DNA of 64,000 nucleotides from Rhabdophis nuchalis. Its lineage: Eukaryota > Chordata > Lepidosauria > Squamata > Natricidae. The stretch's first letter is position 1. Every line of letters starts with the position of its first letter. A model generated the notes under the pieces. The model made no database searches, had not been told where the DNA came from, and saw only the letters and a list, made by a program, of their open reading frames with translations. Position numbers and translations under genes: made by a program. Shown here piece after piece: positions 1 through 11,746 of this stretch. The stretch lies in NCBI GenBank assembly GCA_039707465.1, contig CM077643.1, positions 65,660,605 through 65,724,604 on the forward strand, in the 5' to 3' direction.

Positions 1-12
1 GGACTACCTGTA
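1..12. mobile_element. Right terminus of a TA-flanked DNA transposon cut by the window edge
   Basis: GGACTACCTG followed by TA equals the right end of the copy at 37376-37746, so the window starts at the last bases of another copy. Confidence 0.6.
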
Positions 13-1937
13 GTCAATTTTAAAGCCAAACCTGTGGTAATTCACTCCCCCCCCCCATGGAATTAATAAAGAAATCTCCAAATATGTAAACTGGATTTTT
101 AAGTTTCTTATCACACTCTATTTCTCTTCTTAATAATATAATATAGTTGTTAGAATAATAAACTTTGACTAGTGAGATTCAGTTCAAAGTACTGACTTAA
201 CCACACAGGTCATTGGATGAGTTTGGACCAGTTATTTTCTCCCATCCCTATCTATCTCATAGGGTTATTGTGGAAATAATATCAAAGAGACTACCATGTA
301 TGCTACTTTGACATGAGTGGTCAAATGTGAGATTTAAATACAAAAAATAATACTGGCACATGTATTAAAATGTCCTGTCTTCCTCACTATTGCCCTTAAT
401 TGCTTAATTATGCCCTCCCTATTTTCTCTCCTGAACAAGACTGCTGGAATTATGAATTTTAAGAACACACCTATAAAATTGGCCGTACGTCCACTATACG
501 GATTGCTGTTAAAGGTGTAATTAAAAAAATAAACCAGCAGAGGTCTCTATAGCTACATTGGACATTGGTCACTGTTTATAAATCAAAGTTGTACAAATCA
601 ATCTTTCACTTTTCGCTTTATAAAAATAATAGTGCCTGATGTCTGGTATGCTCCTTGGGTATGAAACCTCTTCTGCTTCTATACTGAAATAAAAGGCTGT
701 GCTTTTCTTGATCCTATGTGGACATTGCCTTTTTCACATTGAGTTCCCATACTTAGCCAGCCTTCTGGCTAACATAGGTAACGTTTGGGGTCCTTTATTA
801 TGTCACCATAAACAGGGTCACTGGGTAGCTATCCATGGACACAAAAAGGGCAAAAAAAGTTATGATGCTTCACAGTTCTGACTACTACAAAGTAGGCCTT
901 AATAGTAGCTCTAACCCATTTTTTTAAAAAATGTACTTAAGTGGCACAATATGGACAGTATATAAACTGAGAATCTATGTATTTGCAAGATTTAGATCCC
1001 ATCTTTCCTCCAAGAGCATAAGATAGCAAAATCTGTAAGAAGAAAAAAAAGAAACCACAAGGTCAAATTATTTCAAACGGTTATAGCTAGATTTGTCAGG
1101 CACAAAAGACCAGGATCACACATAAAGTTTCAATTAAACTGATTTATTATTTCTCATGCCTATACATTATCTATCTGCACATGTTCATACATGTCCTTGT
1201 TCATCTTTTCCTCATAATTAATTTAAGTGTAGCACATCATGTATTGTCACATAGTTTTCAAACATGTTTTGATTGTGAATGTCAATCATAATTAAGTTGC
1301 TTTTGATGCTGGCTGTAACAAAGGAAGTCCTAGTTTCCAATCACATCTTGGAGTAAAGTGTAAAATTAAATCAGTGTTGCAATCCCCATGCTAATACTGT
1401 ACCAATCATGATTAATTACAAATAAAGTTCAGTCTCAACAGAAAGAATATAGAAACAAAATATTTTAACCTTTTTTACACTACAGATTAATGTTCTTTTC
1501 TAAAGATGTTCCTTTCGTTCTTTTTCCTCTTGATTTGTCACAAGTCTTTGTCTTCCCTAGAAAAAGGACAAATAATTTAACTATTCAGTACTGTTTCTTA
1601 TTGCCATCAGCCTTCACTACGGCTAGTGATGTTTGTGTAGAGCTGTTCCTTGGCTTATGTCCTTCCTGCCTGTCTGCCTGCCTGCCTTCCCCATCATGTT
1701 TTCTGTCATTTCTGAGAATTAAAACCACATTTTTCCCAAACTTACCTGAAACACATACACCCCTCAAACCCTGTATCCAGCAATAAAAACAGATATAGCA
1801 AACCACCTCTATTCTGAGTCTTTTTGAAGGAAGAATAAAAGCTGGTAAAAATATAAAACTCTTTTAAATCTGCAAGAGGCTTAACTAGAGGTCTGCAGCT
1901 GAGGAAGACATATCCTTACAATGTATGCAAACGTGAG
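13..1937. other. Intergenic, no gene seen
   Basis: AT-rich unique-looking sequence. Open frames are short with no recognisable protein. A run of CTGCC repeats lies near 1667-1690. Confidence 0.5.
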
Positions 1938-3016
1938 GGTGAGATCATCTGTGGTTTTGGGGTAGAATTCCATCTGTACGCTGATGACACCCAGCTGTAC
2001 ATCTCTACCCCTGACCACCCCAACGATGCCGTTGAAGTGATGTCCTGGTGCCTGGAGGCCGTGCGAGCCTGGATGGGGAGAAACAGGCTTCAACTCAACC
2101 CGTCCAAGACCGAGTGGCTGTGGTTTTCGGCATCACGATATAGCCAGTTGGTATCATCTCTGGCTATCGGGGGGAAGTTACTAGCTCCCGCGGAAAGGGC
2201 CCGCAACTTGGGCGTCCTCCTGGATTCCCGGCTGTCGTTGGATGACCATCTGATGGCCGTGCCCAGGGGGGGCCTTTTATCAGGTTCATCTGGTACGCCA
2301 GTTGCGCCCCTTTCTAGATCGTGATGCCCTACGCACGGTCACTCAAGCCCTCGTCACCTCCCGCCTAGACTACTGTAATGCTCTCTACATGGGGCTCCCC
2401 CTGAGGTGTGCCCGGAGGCTTCAGCTAGTCCAGAACGCAGCCGCGCGGGGGATTTTGGAAGTGTCGAGATACTCCCATATAACACACCTCCTGCGCGAGC
2501 TGCACTGGCTGCCTGTGGCCTCCCGGGTGCGCTTCAAGGTGTTAGTGACCACCTTCAAAGCGCTCCATGGAATGGGACCTGGTTATCTGCGGGACCACCT
2601 TCTACCACATACCTCCCTTAGACCTGTCCGCTCTCACAGGGTGGGCCTCATCAGGGTGCCGTCTGCCGGACAATGCCGGCTGGCGGCCCCCAGAGAAAGA
2701 GCCTTCTGTGTGGCAGCTCCTGCCCTCTGGAATGGCCTACCACCCGACCTCCGCACGATCACGGACCTGCGCCTCTTCCGCCGGGCTCTAAAAACATATC
2801 TCTTTCACGAGGCCGGCGTGCCATAGCTCTAAATTTTAATCTTATTTTAGAAATGGGTTTTAATTGACAATTTTAGCACGGGTGCAGTTTAATTTAATTT
2901 ATTTTTAATATCCTGTATTTATTGTTTTTTACATTTTATTCCTTTCCTGTGCGCCCTGAGTCCAATCTGGAGATAGCTGCGGGATATAAATTTGATAAAT
3001 AAATAAATAAATTAAA
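1938..3016 (+). mobile_element. L2-like LINE, 5'-truncated, with 3' tail
   Basis: Encodes the C-terminal half of an L2/CR1-superfamily reverse transcriptase: [10 protein letters not shown] at about 1978-2007, then [42 protein letters not shown]. It ends with a 3' UTR and a GATAAATAAATAAAT tail. A frameshift lies in the G run near 2263-2270, so it is a dead copy. Confidence 0.9.
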
Positions 3017-3459
3017 TGTTCTGCCAGACAAAGTTTGGTGCATACTCTAGGCATGTCTAGAACATATTCTTGAAGGGCAAATGTCTAACTTAGTCTGGAC
3101 CAAAGGACCTTTATTCAAATAGCATGAAAGCTGGGGTTTTTTGATGTACTGTAGAATTGATTCTATGTCTCTCAAGCAAAGGGTGAGGACAGGAGACTCC
3201 ATGCTTCTGTGCTTTGTAGGGTGTGTGTGTGTATTATACAAGATGCAGTTATGCTGCCTTTAACTGCCTTGTGACTGTAATTTGGTAACCCAGTAAGTGG
3301 TAAGATTAAGAAAAAGAATACATTGGATTAACTGTAAATTGAGTTACTCTATTTTTTATTGAAATTTCAATTTATTAATATGACACACTGTTTGAAAGCC
3401 TCTTAACTGCCTTAAGCTGTATCTGTGGGGAAATAACATACTTCTTCATCTCCTAAATC

Positions 3460-3905
3460 CTAAACCCCAAGGAATGAAGACCAGAAACTTACTGGTTTCT
3501 TCCCTTCAACACTTCCATAATTCTCTGTATCTTGGTAGCAACACAGTTGAGAATTCTGGGAGTTAAAGCCCACACATTTGAAGAGTGCCCAAGTAAAAGA
3601 AAAATGACACAAAGCACAGGATGTTTTCTTTTTATTCTGAAGAATTAACATTGTTTCTCCAAAAGTAAGCTCTGTTTTAAAGATACCAGTATTTAAAAGT
3701 AACCTGAGAAGTTAATATATGAGCGAGTCGAAATTGTTGTATATCTTGGAATGGGAGAAAGACATGGCTGTGTCTGCTGCTATTTGACTTCAACACAGTA
3801 TTTATCAACGTTGGCATATTTGACTGGAGAATTGAAGTTGGTTGAATTGACTGGAGTTGAAGTCTACACATCTTAAGGTTGCCAAAGTTGAGAAATACTG
3901 CGCTA
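3460..3905. repeat. Decayed palindromic hAT-type MITE pieces
   Basis: Fragments such as AGAATTCTGGGAGTTAAAG (near 3551) and CTTAAGGTTGCCAAAGTTGAG (about 3872-3892) resemble the arms of the intact palindromic MITE at 61581-61715. Termini are not preserved. Confidence 0.45.
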
Positions 3906-4429
3906 GCACATAACTACCAACTTACCATTTCTATTGATTAGTCTTCCTAACACTTGTCTGCATTTTGCCTTCTGTGTGCATGCTGCCAATTTTCCTAGCA
4001 CCTCTTATCATCTGGAACTAAAATATGAAGCATGTAAAGAAGCATACCTATTTTTTTAGCCTGTTTTCTCAAATAGCTGGCACGTTTGTTATTTGCTGTC
4101 TGGAAGAAAAAAAAATTCTGTATACCTGAAGTCTGCAAAATTGAGATCTTATTTTAAATTTCCCAAATACTCACAGTAAAGCTTATCACCAAAGTTTCTT
4201 TAGTAAAAAATAACCATAGTGAGACAGAAAAATGTACTTTAAAGACTGATAAGCAATCAATAATTGGGATGCAAAATAGAAATAAAATGAGTGTATTTTA
4301 TGACATCAAAGAAATGACGTTACCCCAAGCTCTTCTTGACTGCAAATAATTTCTAGGACCATCTTCTCCACATAGAGATGACTTGCCTAATGCAGAACTG
4401 ATTTCCTACCAATAATGTATAATGCCCCA

Positions 4430-4595
4430 ATTTGGGGAGTTGAAGGCAGTTAAAGCTTGCAGGCAATATTTTAAATGGCAACCTCCGTATTGTGGAATAG
4501 CCTCCCTCTTAAGATTTGATTGGGGTCCCACAATTTGTTTTCTTGAAATTATTAAAGACTGTGCTGCTCCAAAGGGAGTGAATGAGCATTATCTT
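4430..4595 (+). mobile_element. Possible ancient LINE 3' coding relic
   Basis: Translation around 4479-4570 resembles the C-terminal pattern of L2-type polymerases (aromatic-rich block, then RF and PT, then FLEIIKD), but it is strongly decayed. Confidence 0.3.
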
Positions 4596-4744
4596 GCCTT
4601 TGGTTTTGCAGTAATTTTGTGGGTCCCCTCCCCCATTTTTATTATATTTTAATCCTTTATGTTAAATGAAAACTGACTCAAAGTGGTTTATAGAAAATCC
4701 ACAGACCCAAATCAGTATTTACATTTTGATTCTCACCACTCACT

Positions 4745-5095
4745 GGAGGATGAAAGGTGTGTGTGTGTGAAGGTTTGTCTATCAGAAAGAGGGAAAGGAA
4801 AACAAACTGAAACACATCAAGGAAGCTCTCAGAACTTGTGGTTACCCCAACTGAACCTTTGTCAAATCCAGAAAAAGATCTAGAAGGAGCTCCTCCATAA
4901 CCGAAAAAGAAGAAAACAACAGACAAAGCAATGTTGTCATTCAATACATTGCAGGAATATTTGAAAAGCTCAGGAGGCTTTTCAACCAACACAACATGTG
5001 AGCACACTTTAAACCAAGAATACACTAAGGCAGAAGCTTGTCCAACCCAAGGATAAAACACTGAACCTTCTGAACTGAAGAGAATAGTGGTTGCT
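4745..5095 (+). mobile_element. Penelope-like retroelement relic
   Basis: The plus-strand translation gives LKHIKEALRTCGYPN, then NVVIQYIAGIFEKLRRLFNQ, AHFKP and, after a frameshift, TLRQKLVQPKDKT. This series is the linker between reverse transcriptase and the GIY-YIG endonuclease in vertebrate Penelope-like elements. Two in-frame stops and one frameshift make it a pseudogene; the GIY-YIG domain itself is not seen. The 172-codon frame on the opposite strand is its shadow. Confidence 0.75.
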
Positions 5096-5104
5096 AAGAA
5101 GTCA

Positions 5105-7120
5105 AATGCTGTTCTTCTGAAGACTTGGCTCTTTGCCCTTTGCCAAGGATGAGTGAAGCTTCTTGCATTACTTGTTTGTTTCTCTTTTTTCTTCAATCTC
5201 TTTTATGATAGTAGTTGTAAAATATACCATCATTGTCATCATATAATAGCTAACAATAATAAAGAGAAGTAAGTAAATAATAACAGTGGCAAAGCTTAGG
5301 AGCAAAGATTGAATAAATTGAAAACAATATTTTATACTGAAGGGTATAGAGGTACTATTGGAGATTGGATTAAGTTGTAGATTTTTATTTTCTTATTTAT
5401 ATTTTGTGTTGATTGGACATTTATATCTGCATTTTCCTCCTTTCTGATACTATTTTTAAACACTTCAAGTCCTTTGAAATAATACACATACACACACACA
5501 CATACACAAAACCCCTGTTTGGTAGTATCACAAAATAGTGGTGTTCTTCAGGATTTTTGACTCAGCACAGATAGGATGGATGTTAAATTCTGGTTGGTTG
5601 CCTGTAGTTTGGATAGTTAAAAAGGAACGGCAGAAAAAATGCTGGCGGGGAAAAGGGATGAACAATTCCTCAAGCAATTTAGTTTAAAACAGACGTAAAT
5701 GGGGTGGAGTATTTCACAAAGCACAAGTTAAAAATTCTTCAATCACTTAAAATTAATAAGTAACTTGTCATTGTAACCCAATCTTACATGCTATGACACA
5801 AGAATGTTTTATTCCAGCTTTCAACAGCAATATTATATTTCTGTTACTTATTTTCAATTAACTATATTTGGCTTTCTAAAATATTTTTTCCCCAGTGCTT
5901 TGTTTCTCCTGAACTATGAAGAATCAATTCTGTAAGTCTTTCTTATTGTGCCATCTGTCAGTTCAGTCTGTAATTTTCTAATGAAATACTGTGGGTTTTT
6001 TAAAAATTGTTTATATGGATATAGCCTTTAATTAACTTGCCTCTATTAAATAATCTGTCAGTAGATCACACAGTCTACAAATAAAAATAAGAATTTCTCC
6101 AACTGTTCTAATTTTTCCTCTTCTGCCAAGAACATTTGAAGCATGTGAAAATGCTTTATTTTTTTTTTATTTTTTGAGAAATGCGATGAGGGTAGCGCTT
6201 TCAAAATTTATTATTGTAATTATTTATATTGTTGTTAAACATTATCAGGTAGCTGAGGAATGCTGATAAGAAGAACACCAGAGCTGCATAGCAAGTTGAC
6301 GCAGAACAATCACAATACGGTTGACCAAGTAGATATCCATGTTTGCTTACATGTGTGAGCAAAGAGCTACTTTCTTATATTTATTGTATCATCTTGTTTT
6401 CTGGAATATTCTTTTTAACTTTTAAATCATACATTTGAAAACATCAAAATAATTTGCTTTGTTCTTTTTTTAAAAATGCTCAGTTTTCACCTACAAATAG
6501 GGGAAAGGGGAGCACCTATTAAAAATCCGATCAATTACTTCATAGAGTCTTAGGTCAAAAAGTCTAGAAATCCTTATATCCTTATATCTATTCTATGGAA
6601 AAAAGAAAATGAAGAAGCTATTTTGGAAAATGGACGTAATTGCTCCATTGGCCCCTTAAACCTAGTTTCTTTATTAGCAACTCTTTGTTCTCTAATCCAT
6701 CCTGAAATCCCAGTAAATGTTCATCTAACATAGCCAATTGGTTCACTTCTGAATTTAACCAAGATTGCATTCTCTGCCATACTTTTTCTTCCTTGTTCCT
6801 TCTCATTGTCATTATTTCTTCTTATTATATCCAATCTCGCATCCTCTTGTTTCTTCTGCGCCCATCTTTATCAGGAAAGCCCACTATCATTGTATTCAAA
6901 TTGGTAAAATATTTTTTTAATGTTTGACAATTTGGATATACTACAGAAATTCTAATAGCCAGGTCCTTAATATACTTGAAGAGATTTTAGTGAAAAGAGA
7001 AAATTAGCATGGTAGCACCATTGCAAAAGAGAGGGATTTGCAGTCCTGGGGACTTTTGCTTGATGATTCAATTCTGTGAGTACCTACTTCTGAACAGTGG
7101 TAATCCCAGTACTGTTGATC
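5105..7120. other. Intergenic, little recognisable
   Basis: AT-rich. Contains a short CA tract at about 5486-5510. A 64-codon minus-strand frame at 6618-6812 is hydrophilic and helix-prone but not assigned. Confidence 0.4.
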
Positions 7121-7277
7121 AGGAATCCCCAACCCCTGGTCCGCAGACTGTACTGGTCCATGGCCTATTGCGAACTGGGCCATGCATGTAGTGGCCGAGC
7201 GCATGAAACTCGTGTGTGGAATCATTCCTTCCCCCTGCTGCTGCCAATCTGCAGAGCTGGAAATGTTGGGGACTGCT
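7121..7277. mobile_element. hAT-type nonautonomous element, interrupted near its right end
   Basis: Starts CAGGAATCCCCAACCCC and ends near GTTGGGGACTGCT, matching in inverted orientation the intact element at 44539-44744. A solo LTR has landed in the last bases of its right terminus. Confidence 0.65.
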
Positions 7278-7699
7278 TGTTGTGGATATCTTCTTTGGGA
7301 GACAGAAAAGTGTGCAGCGGAATGTGCAGCTAGAGAAAAACACGTTGCTAGCATACACACGAATAGAGTCTCAGTTAGTAATAAACAAGTAGCTTTACTG
7401 TGTGTAAAACTAACCTACTGCTTCACAAGCAGTGATAGTAGATATTGAATCAAACAAAGTCCTTAACAAACAAACAATTGCTTACAGTTGCAATGCATGA
7501 TTCTTCCTTCTTCAATCAATCAGTCAGTCAATGTCAGTCAGCAAGCGAGCAGAGAGAGAGAATGAGCTCTCCTGACTTCCTCTTATTGTGGAGATAATTA
7601 CAGCTGCTGATTACATTCAAACATTTAAAGCAACAAAGACCATTTGTCATCATGGTATATATATATTGCCTACCCAACACTAGGAGTATACTCCTGACA
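7278..7699 (-). mobile_element. Solo LTR with perfect 5-bp duplication (CTGCT)
   Basis: On the minus strand it runs TGTCAGGAGT ... CCACAACA (TG...CA). CTGCT lies at both 7273-7277 and 7700-7704. It is homologous in inverse orientation to the copy at 39061-39511. No gag, pol or primer-binding region is present, as expected for a solo LTR left by LTR-LTR recombination. Confidence 0.85.
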
Positions 7700-7806
7700 C
7701 TGCTACTGCAAATAGTTCCTGAAACTGTACTTCCATCTTTAAACAAAATATAAAATTATTAATAAGACTGAAACAGATGGAGCTGCTGCTACTTCTTTAA
7801 GCAGCA

Positions 7807-7934
<128 letters not shown>

Positions 7935-8876
7935 TTTTATTTTTATATACCGCATCCTCTCCCCAAGGGGACTCGGAGCGGTGCACAGGGAAAAATTAAA
8001 ACACATAAAATATATATACAAAAATAGATACAATAAAGTAAAAACAAATTAAACTTAATTGTCCCTACACTAAAATCCCCATATTAAAACTAGTGTTCCC
8101 TAAACCCTAAAGGTAGAGACTAACCTAGGCCGGCCAAGCAGAAAAAGTATGTTTTTAATTTCTGACGGAAGGAGCGGAGGTCCGTGGTTGTTCTAATGTC
8201 GGGGGGAAGGTCGTTCCAGAGGGCTGGGCCCGCCACAGAGAAGGCCCTTCCCCTGGGCGTCGCCCGCTAACAAAGTCTAGTGGACGGCACCCGGAGAAGT
8301 CCCTCTCTGTGGGAGCGAATCGGCCGTGAGGATGTATGGGGCAGGATCCGATCCCGCAGATAGCTAGGTCCCGAGCCATGGAGCGCTTTAAAGATGATAA
8401 CTAGCACCTTGAAGCGCACCTGAAAGACAACAGGCAGCCAATGCAGCTCGCGCAAGAGAGGTGTTATATGGGTGTACCTTGCGGTCCCCATTATTGCTCG
8501 TGCGGCTGCATTCTTGACCAGCTGAAGTCTTCGGGTGCACCTCAAGGGGAGCCCCATGTAGAGAGAGTTACAATAGTCCAGTCGGAATGTCACGAGGGCA
8601 TGAGTGACTGTGCAAAGGGCATCCCGATCCAATAGGGGGCGCAACTGGCGTACCAGGCGGACCTGGTAAAACGCCCTCCTGGCCACGGCTGTCACTTGAT
8701 CTTCCATGGACAGCCGGGTATCCAGGAGGACACCCAAGTTGCGCCCCCCCATCCACAGGGGCAAGGTGTTCGCCCCCTATGGCCAGTGATGGAGTCAACT
8801 GGTTGAATCGGGCGGCCGGAAACCACAGCCACTCGGTCTTGGCCGGGTTGAGCCCGAGTCTGTTACTTCCCATCTT
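7935..8876 (-). mobile_element. L2-like LINE, 5'-truncated, minus strand
   Basis: Minus-strand translation gives [54 protein letters not shown] and PRPSG-type 3' coding, then a 3' UTR ending in the AAT tract. A frameshift lies in the C run near 8743-8750. Confidence 0.92.
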
Positions 8877-11162
8877 ATTCCCATCTTATTTCCATATTAT
8901 TTGGTGGCCATGATGTTTTGGTGTTACTTGTGGCCACAAAATAGAGATGGCATAGCAGGATAGCCCAGAGCAGTTGAAGCTTCACTGCAAACCACAGTTT
9001 TTTCCCTATGGACAACTATTTTTCCTTAGAATTTGACTTACATAATTTTAATTATCTTTATTATCATTATGTGAGATAATTCACCATAACTTCCATTTTA
9101 TGCAAATAAATCAAAACGGAATGGATTGGAATGAAGCCTAGGCTGAATTGTCATCTTGTCTTGTAAATCCCTTATTATTTACTTACACTTAAGCTAGAAC
9201 GGATGTCATAATTTCTTGCAACATCAGGAAACAGGGGAAGGAAACACAAATCAGTGTTTTTAGTTCACATTTTGTTAACTTTTCCTAGCAGAGGAGGTGG
9301 TACTCTGTTCCTTAGGCTTGCAAAGGTTATAGAGGAAAAGCACACACATTTCCCCAGCAACATGCTTATAGCGTTCAAGAACATATTGGTATAAATGGAC
9401 AAAATGACCTCATTTGCTTCCCACACCTTCTTTTCACACGGTCTTATTTTCTTACATATTGTCTAGACATTCCTCAACATTACATATTAATAAAGAAAAT
9501 TACAGCACCACCCGAGAGTGCAATATGCATTTCAATGAGCTACAGTAATACATTCCAGATTTACCTGGGTTATTGAAAATGAGATACTTATGGATAAGAA
9601 GTGTCCTGGGGGATCTGTTGGTGCTGCTCTTCCAACTTAGGAGTCACAGGCCTGAGTGTTCCTACTACCGCTGGGACATTTTGGCCTTTCCTTTCCATAT
9701 CTTTTCTAGTTCCTCCCTCAGGCTCTGCTTCCTCCATCTTGGATCCTCTACCAGAAGCTTGGGTTCTGCACAGTATCTTAGTTGTTTTAGGAGCTCTGTG
9801 ACATATCTTCCATAAATCGTCATAAATGTCTGTATGTGTATGGGTATTATATATATATGCAGTACATATACACACATTATTCTTTTAAGAAGGTTGTTGC
9901 ATTAGTTTTACTTGTTTAATATAATCTTTAATTAAATTATTGAAAAAAACATGAACGTTATGTAACATATTTGGGTTCAGTCCTGGCATTTTGAGGAGGG
10001 AATGGACCTCTGCCTCTTTATTTTCAGGGGGGACCACCTCCTCTGGCACCTCTTGAGAGGTTTTAACCAGCCAAGATGGCATGGATTTAAAATTCAGGCA
10101 GAAACACCCTATGTTCAAGGATTGTGGCTATTTCCTCAGAACCAACAGATTCAAACCCTTATCAAATATACATGCCAATTTGTGTCTTAATGAACTCCAT
10201 ACAGCTTATGCATCCGGAGTGCAACTCTGAATGGAGCTGAATGATTTTAGCTAACATATGCCATAAAATACCCTCAATGACCCTGCATGTGATTTTCTCC
10301 CCCCCCCGCGTCCCCCCCCCCCCGCCACACGCCAGGGACCAAGTCCCTTCAAATACAGCTCAGATGGCCATCTAAGAATGCAGTAAAAGCAATAAAAAGT
10401 GTTGCGACTTTTATCACCATGGTGTTATCCTTAATAAAGTCTCTTAATTACCGGTATTTTGTTTGGATTTCCTCTTTGTTGTCTTCCAGTGACACTCTAA
10501 CCATTTCTTCAACCAGTTCATCTCCCAGAATTTTTCTGAAAACTAAATAGATTTTTTGGAATTTGCCTGCAGAGAGAAGCTGTATAGGTGCAATTCTTCC
10601 TATTCCTATCCCTATCTTCTCATTCCAAGTTCAGCAAATTGTGCATCAGATTATTGGGAATTCCACTGTGTCCTCTGGAATTCAATTGGTCCATCAGGCA
10701 TCTGAAATGACCACAGGAATTAGATGCTATTGCTCTGGTGTGAGAAGCAGATCAGAGTGATCTGATCATGACAAGGGACAAACAGAAATATTTCCCAGGT
10801 CCAGATCTTATTGCCACCACCTAATACTGAAACACGTTATTCCCATTGTGTGTTCATGCCCTTAATGACTTGGGTTATGTCCATGATTGCCATGGTGGCC
10901 TTGAACTGACTAGGAAGCATTATCAGTGTTAGTGAGTGTGGGATTTATCCCATTTATATACAGTAACTTTCCCTGCCAGTGTTGGTGGGGATGTAGTTTC
11001 TTTTCCCTGGTAGTTCCATCATTAGGATATTTTTTCTACTTGATTGTTTCTCTGTTGGTTTGTCTCCTTAATCAAAATTCTGTTGAGATCTTAATGTTCT
11101 ATGATCTCATTGCCAGCCTGCAAATGTAAATAAAAATGATATCAGAAGAACACAACTAAATG
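8877..11162. other. Intergenic, mostly unrecognised
   Basis: No gene recognised. Two minus-strand frames (9588-9875, 9885-10118) form a proline/glutamate-rich, possibly decayed coding stretch of unknown origin. A C-rich low-complexity tract lies at about 10299-10323. Confidence 0.35.
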
Positions 11163-11416
11163 ATGAGCCGTGGTGGCCCAGTGGTAAGAATGCAGTACTG
11201 TATACTACTTCTGCTGACTGCTGATTGCCAGCAGTTGGCAGTTCAAATTTCACCAGGCTCAAGGTTGACTCAGCCTTCCATCCTTCCATCCAGGTCGGTA
11301 AAATGAGGACCCAGATTGTTGGGGGCAATATGCTGACTCTGTAAAAACCGCTTAGAGACTGTAAACTGCTGTAAAGCACTATGAAGCAGTATATAAGTCT
11401 AAGTGCTATTGCTATT
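11163..11416 (+). mobile_element. tRNA-derived SINE
   Basis: Starts GAGCCGTGGTGGCCCAGTGG (A-box-like), with a B-box-like GCAGTTCAAATTTCACC and a CTATTGCTATTG tail. Homologous to copies at 48207-48431 (minus) and 58195-58823 (split). Confidence 0.8.
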
Positions 11417-11746
11417 GCTCTCTACATGGGGCTTCCCTTGAGGTGCACCTGGAGGCTCCAGTTAGTCCAGAATGCGGCCGCGCGGGGGATTCTGGGAGTT
11501 TCAAGATACTCCCATGTAACACCTCTCCTGTGCGAGCTGCACTGGCTGCCTGTGGCTTTCCGGGTGCGTTTCAAGGTCTTAATGACCATCTTTAAAGCGC
11601 TCCATGTCATGGGACCTGGTTACTTGCAGGACCGCCTCCTACCACATACCTCCATCCGACCAGTCCGCTCCCACAGGGAGGGCCTCCTTAGGGTGCCGTC
11701 CGCCGGACAATGCCGGCTGGCGACTCCCAGAGGAACAGCCTTCTCT
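11417..11746 (+). mobile_element. L2-like LINE, left part, split by an L1
   Basis: Encodes [20 protein letters not shown] through [16 protein letters not shown]. Its last 176 bases (11571-11746) reappear at 13908-14083, on the other side of the L1 insertion. Confidence 0.92.
11571..11746. repeat. Left copy of 176-bp target duplication
   Basis: By eye identical to 13908-14083 over all 176 bases; similarity stops abruptly at both edges. It flanks the L1 at 11747-13907. Confidence 0.9.

Noticed and set aside
1585..1806. 73-codon minus-strand frame with Arg/Asp/Gln-rich sequence
   Set aside because: The opposite strand is a simple CTGCC-like tract; no similarity recognised.
4678..5196. 172-codon minus-strand frame
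   Set aside because: It lies opposite a Penelope-like relic, whose plus-strand motifs explain the sequence; no protein match was seen for the minus frame.
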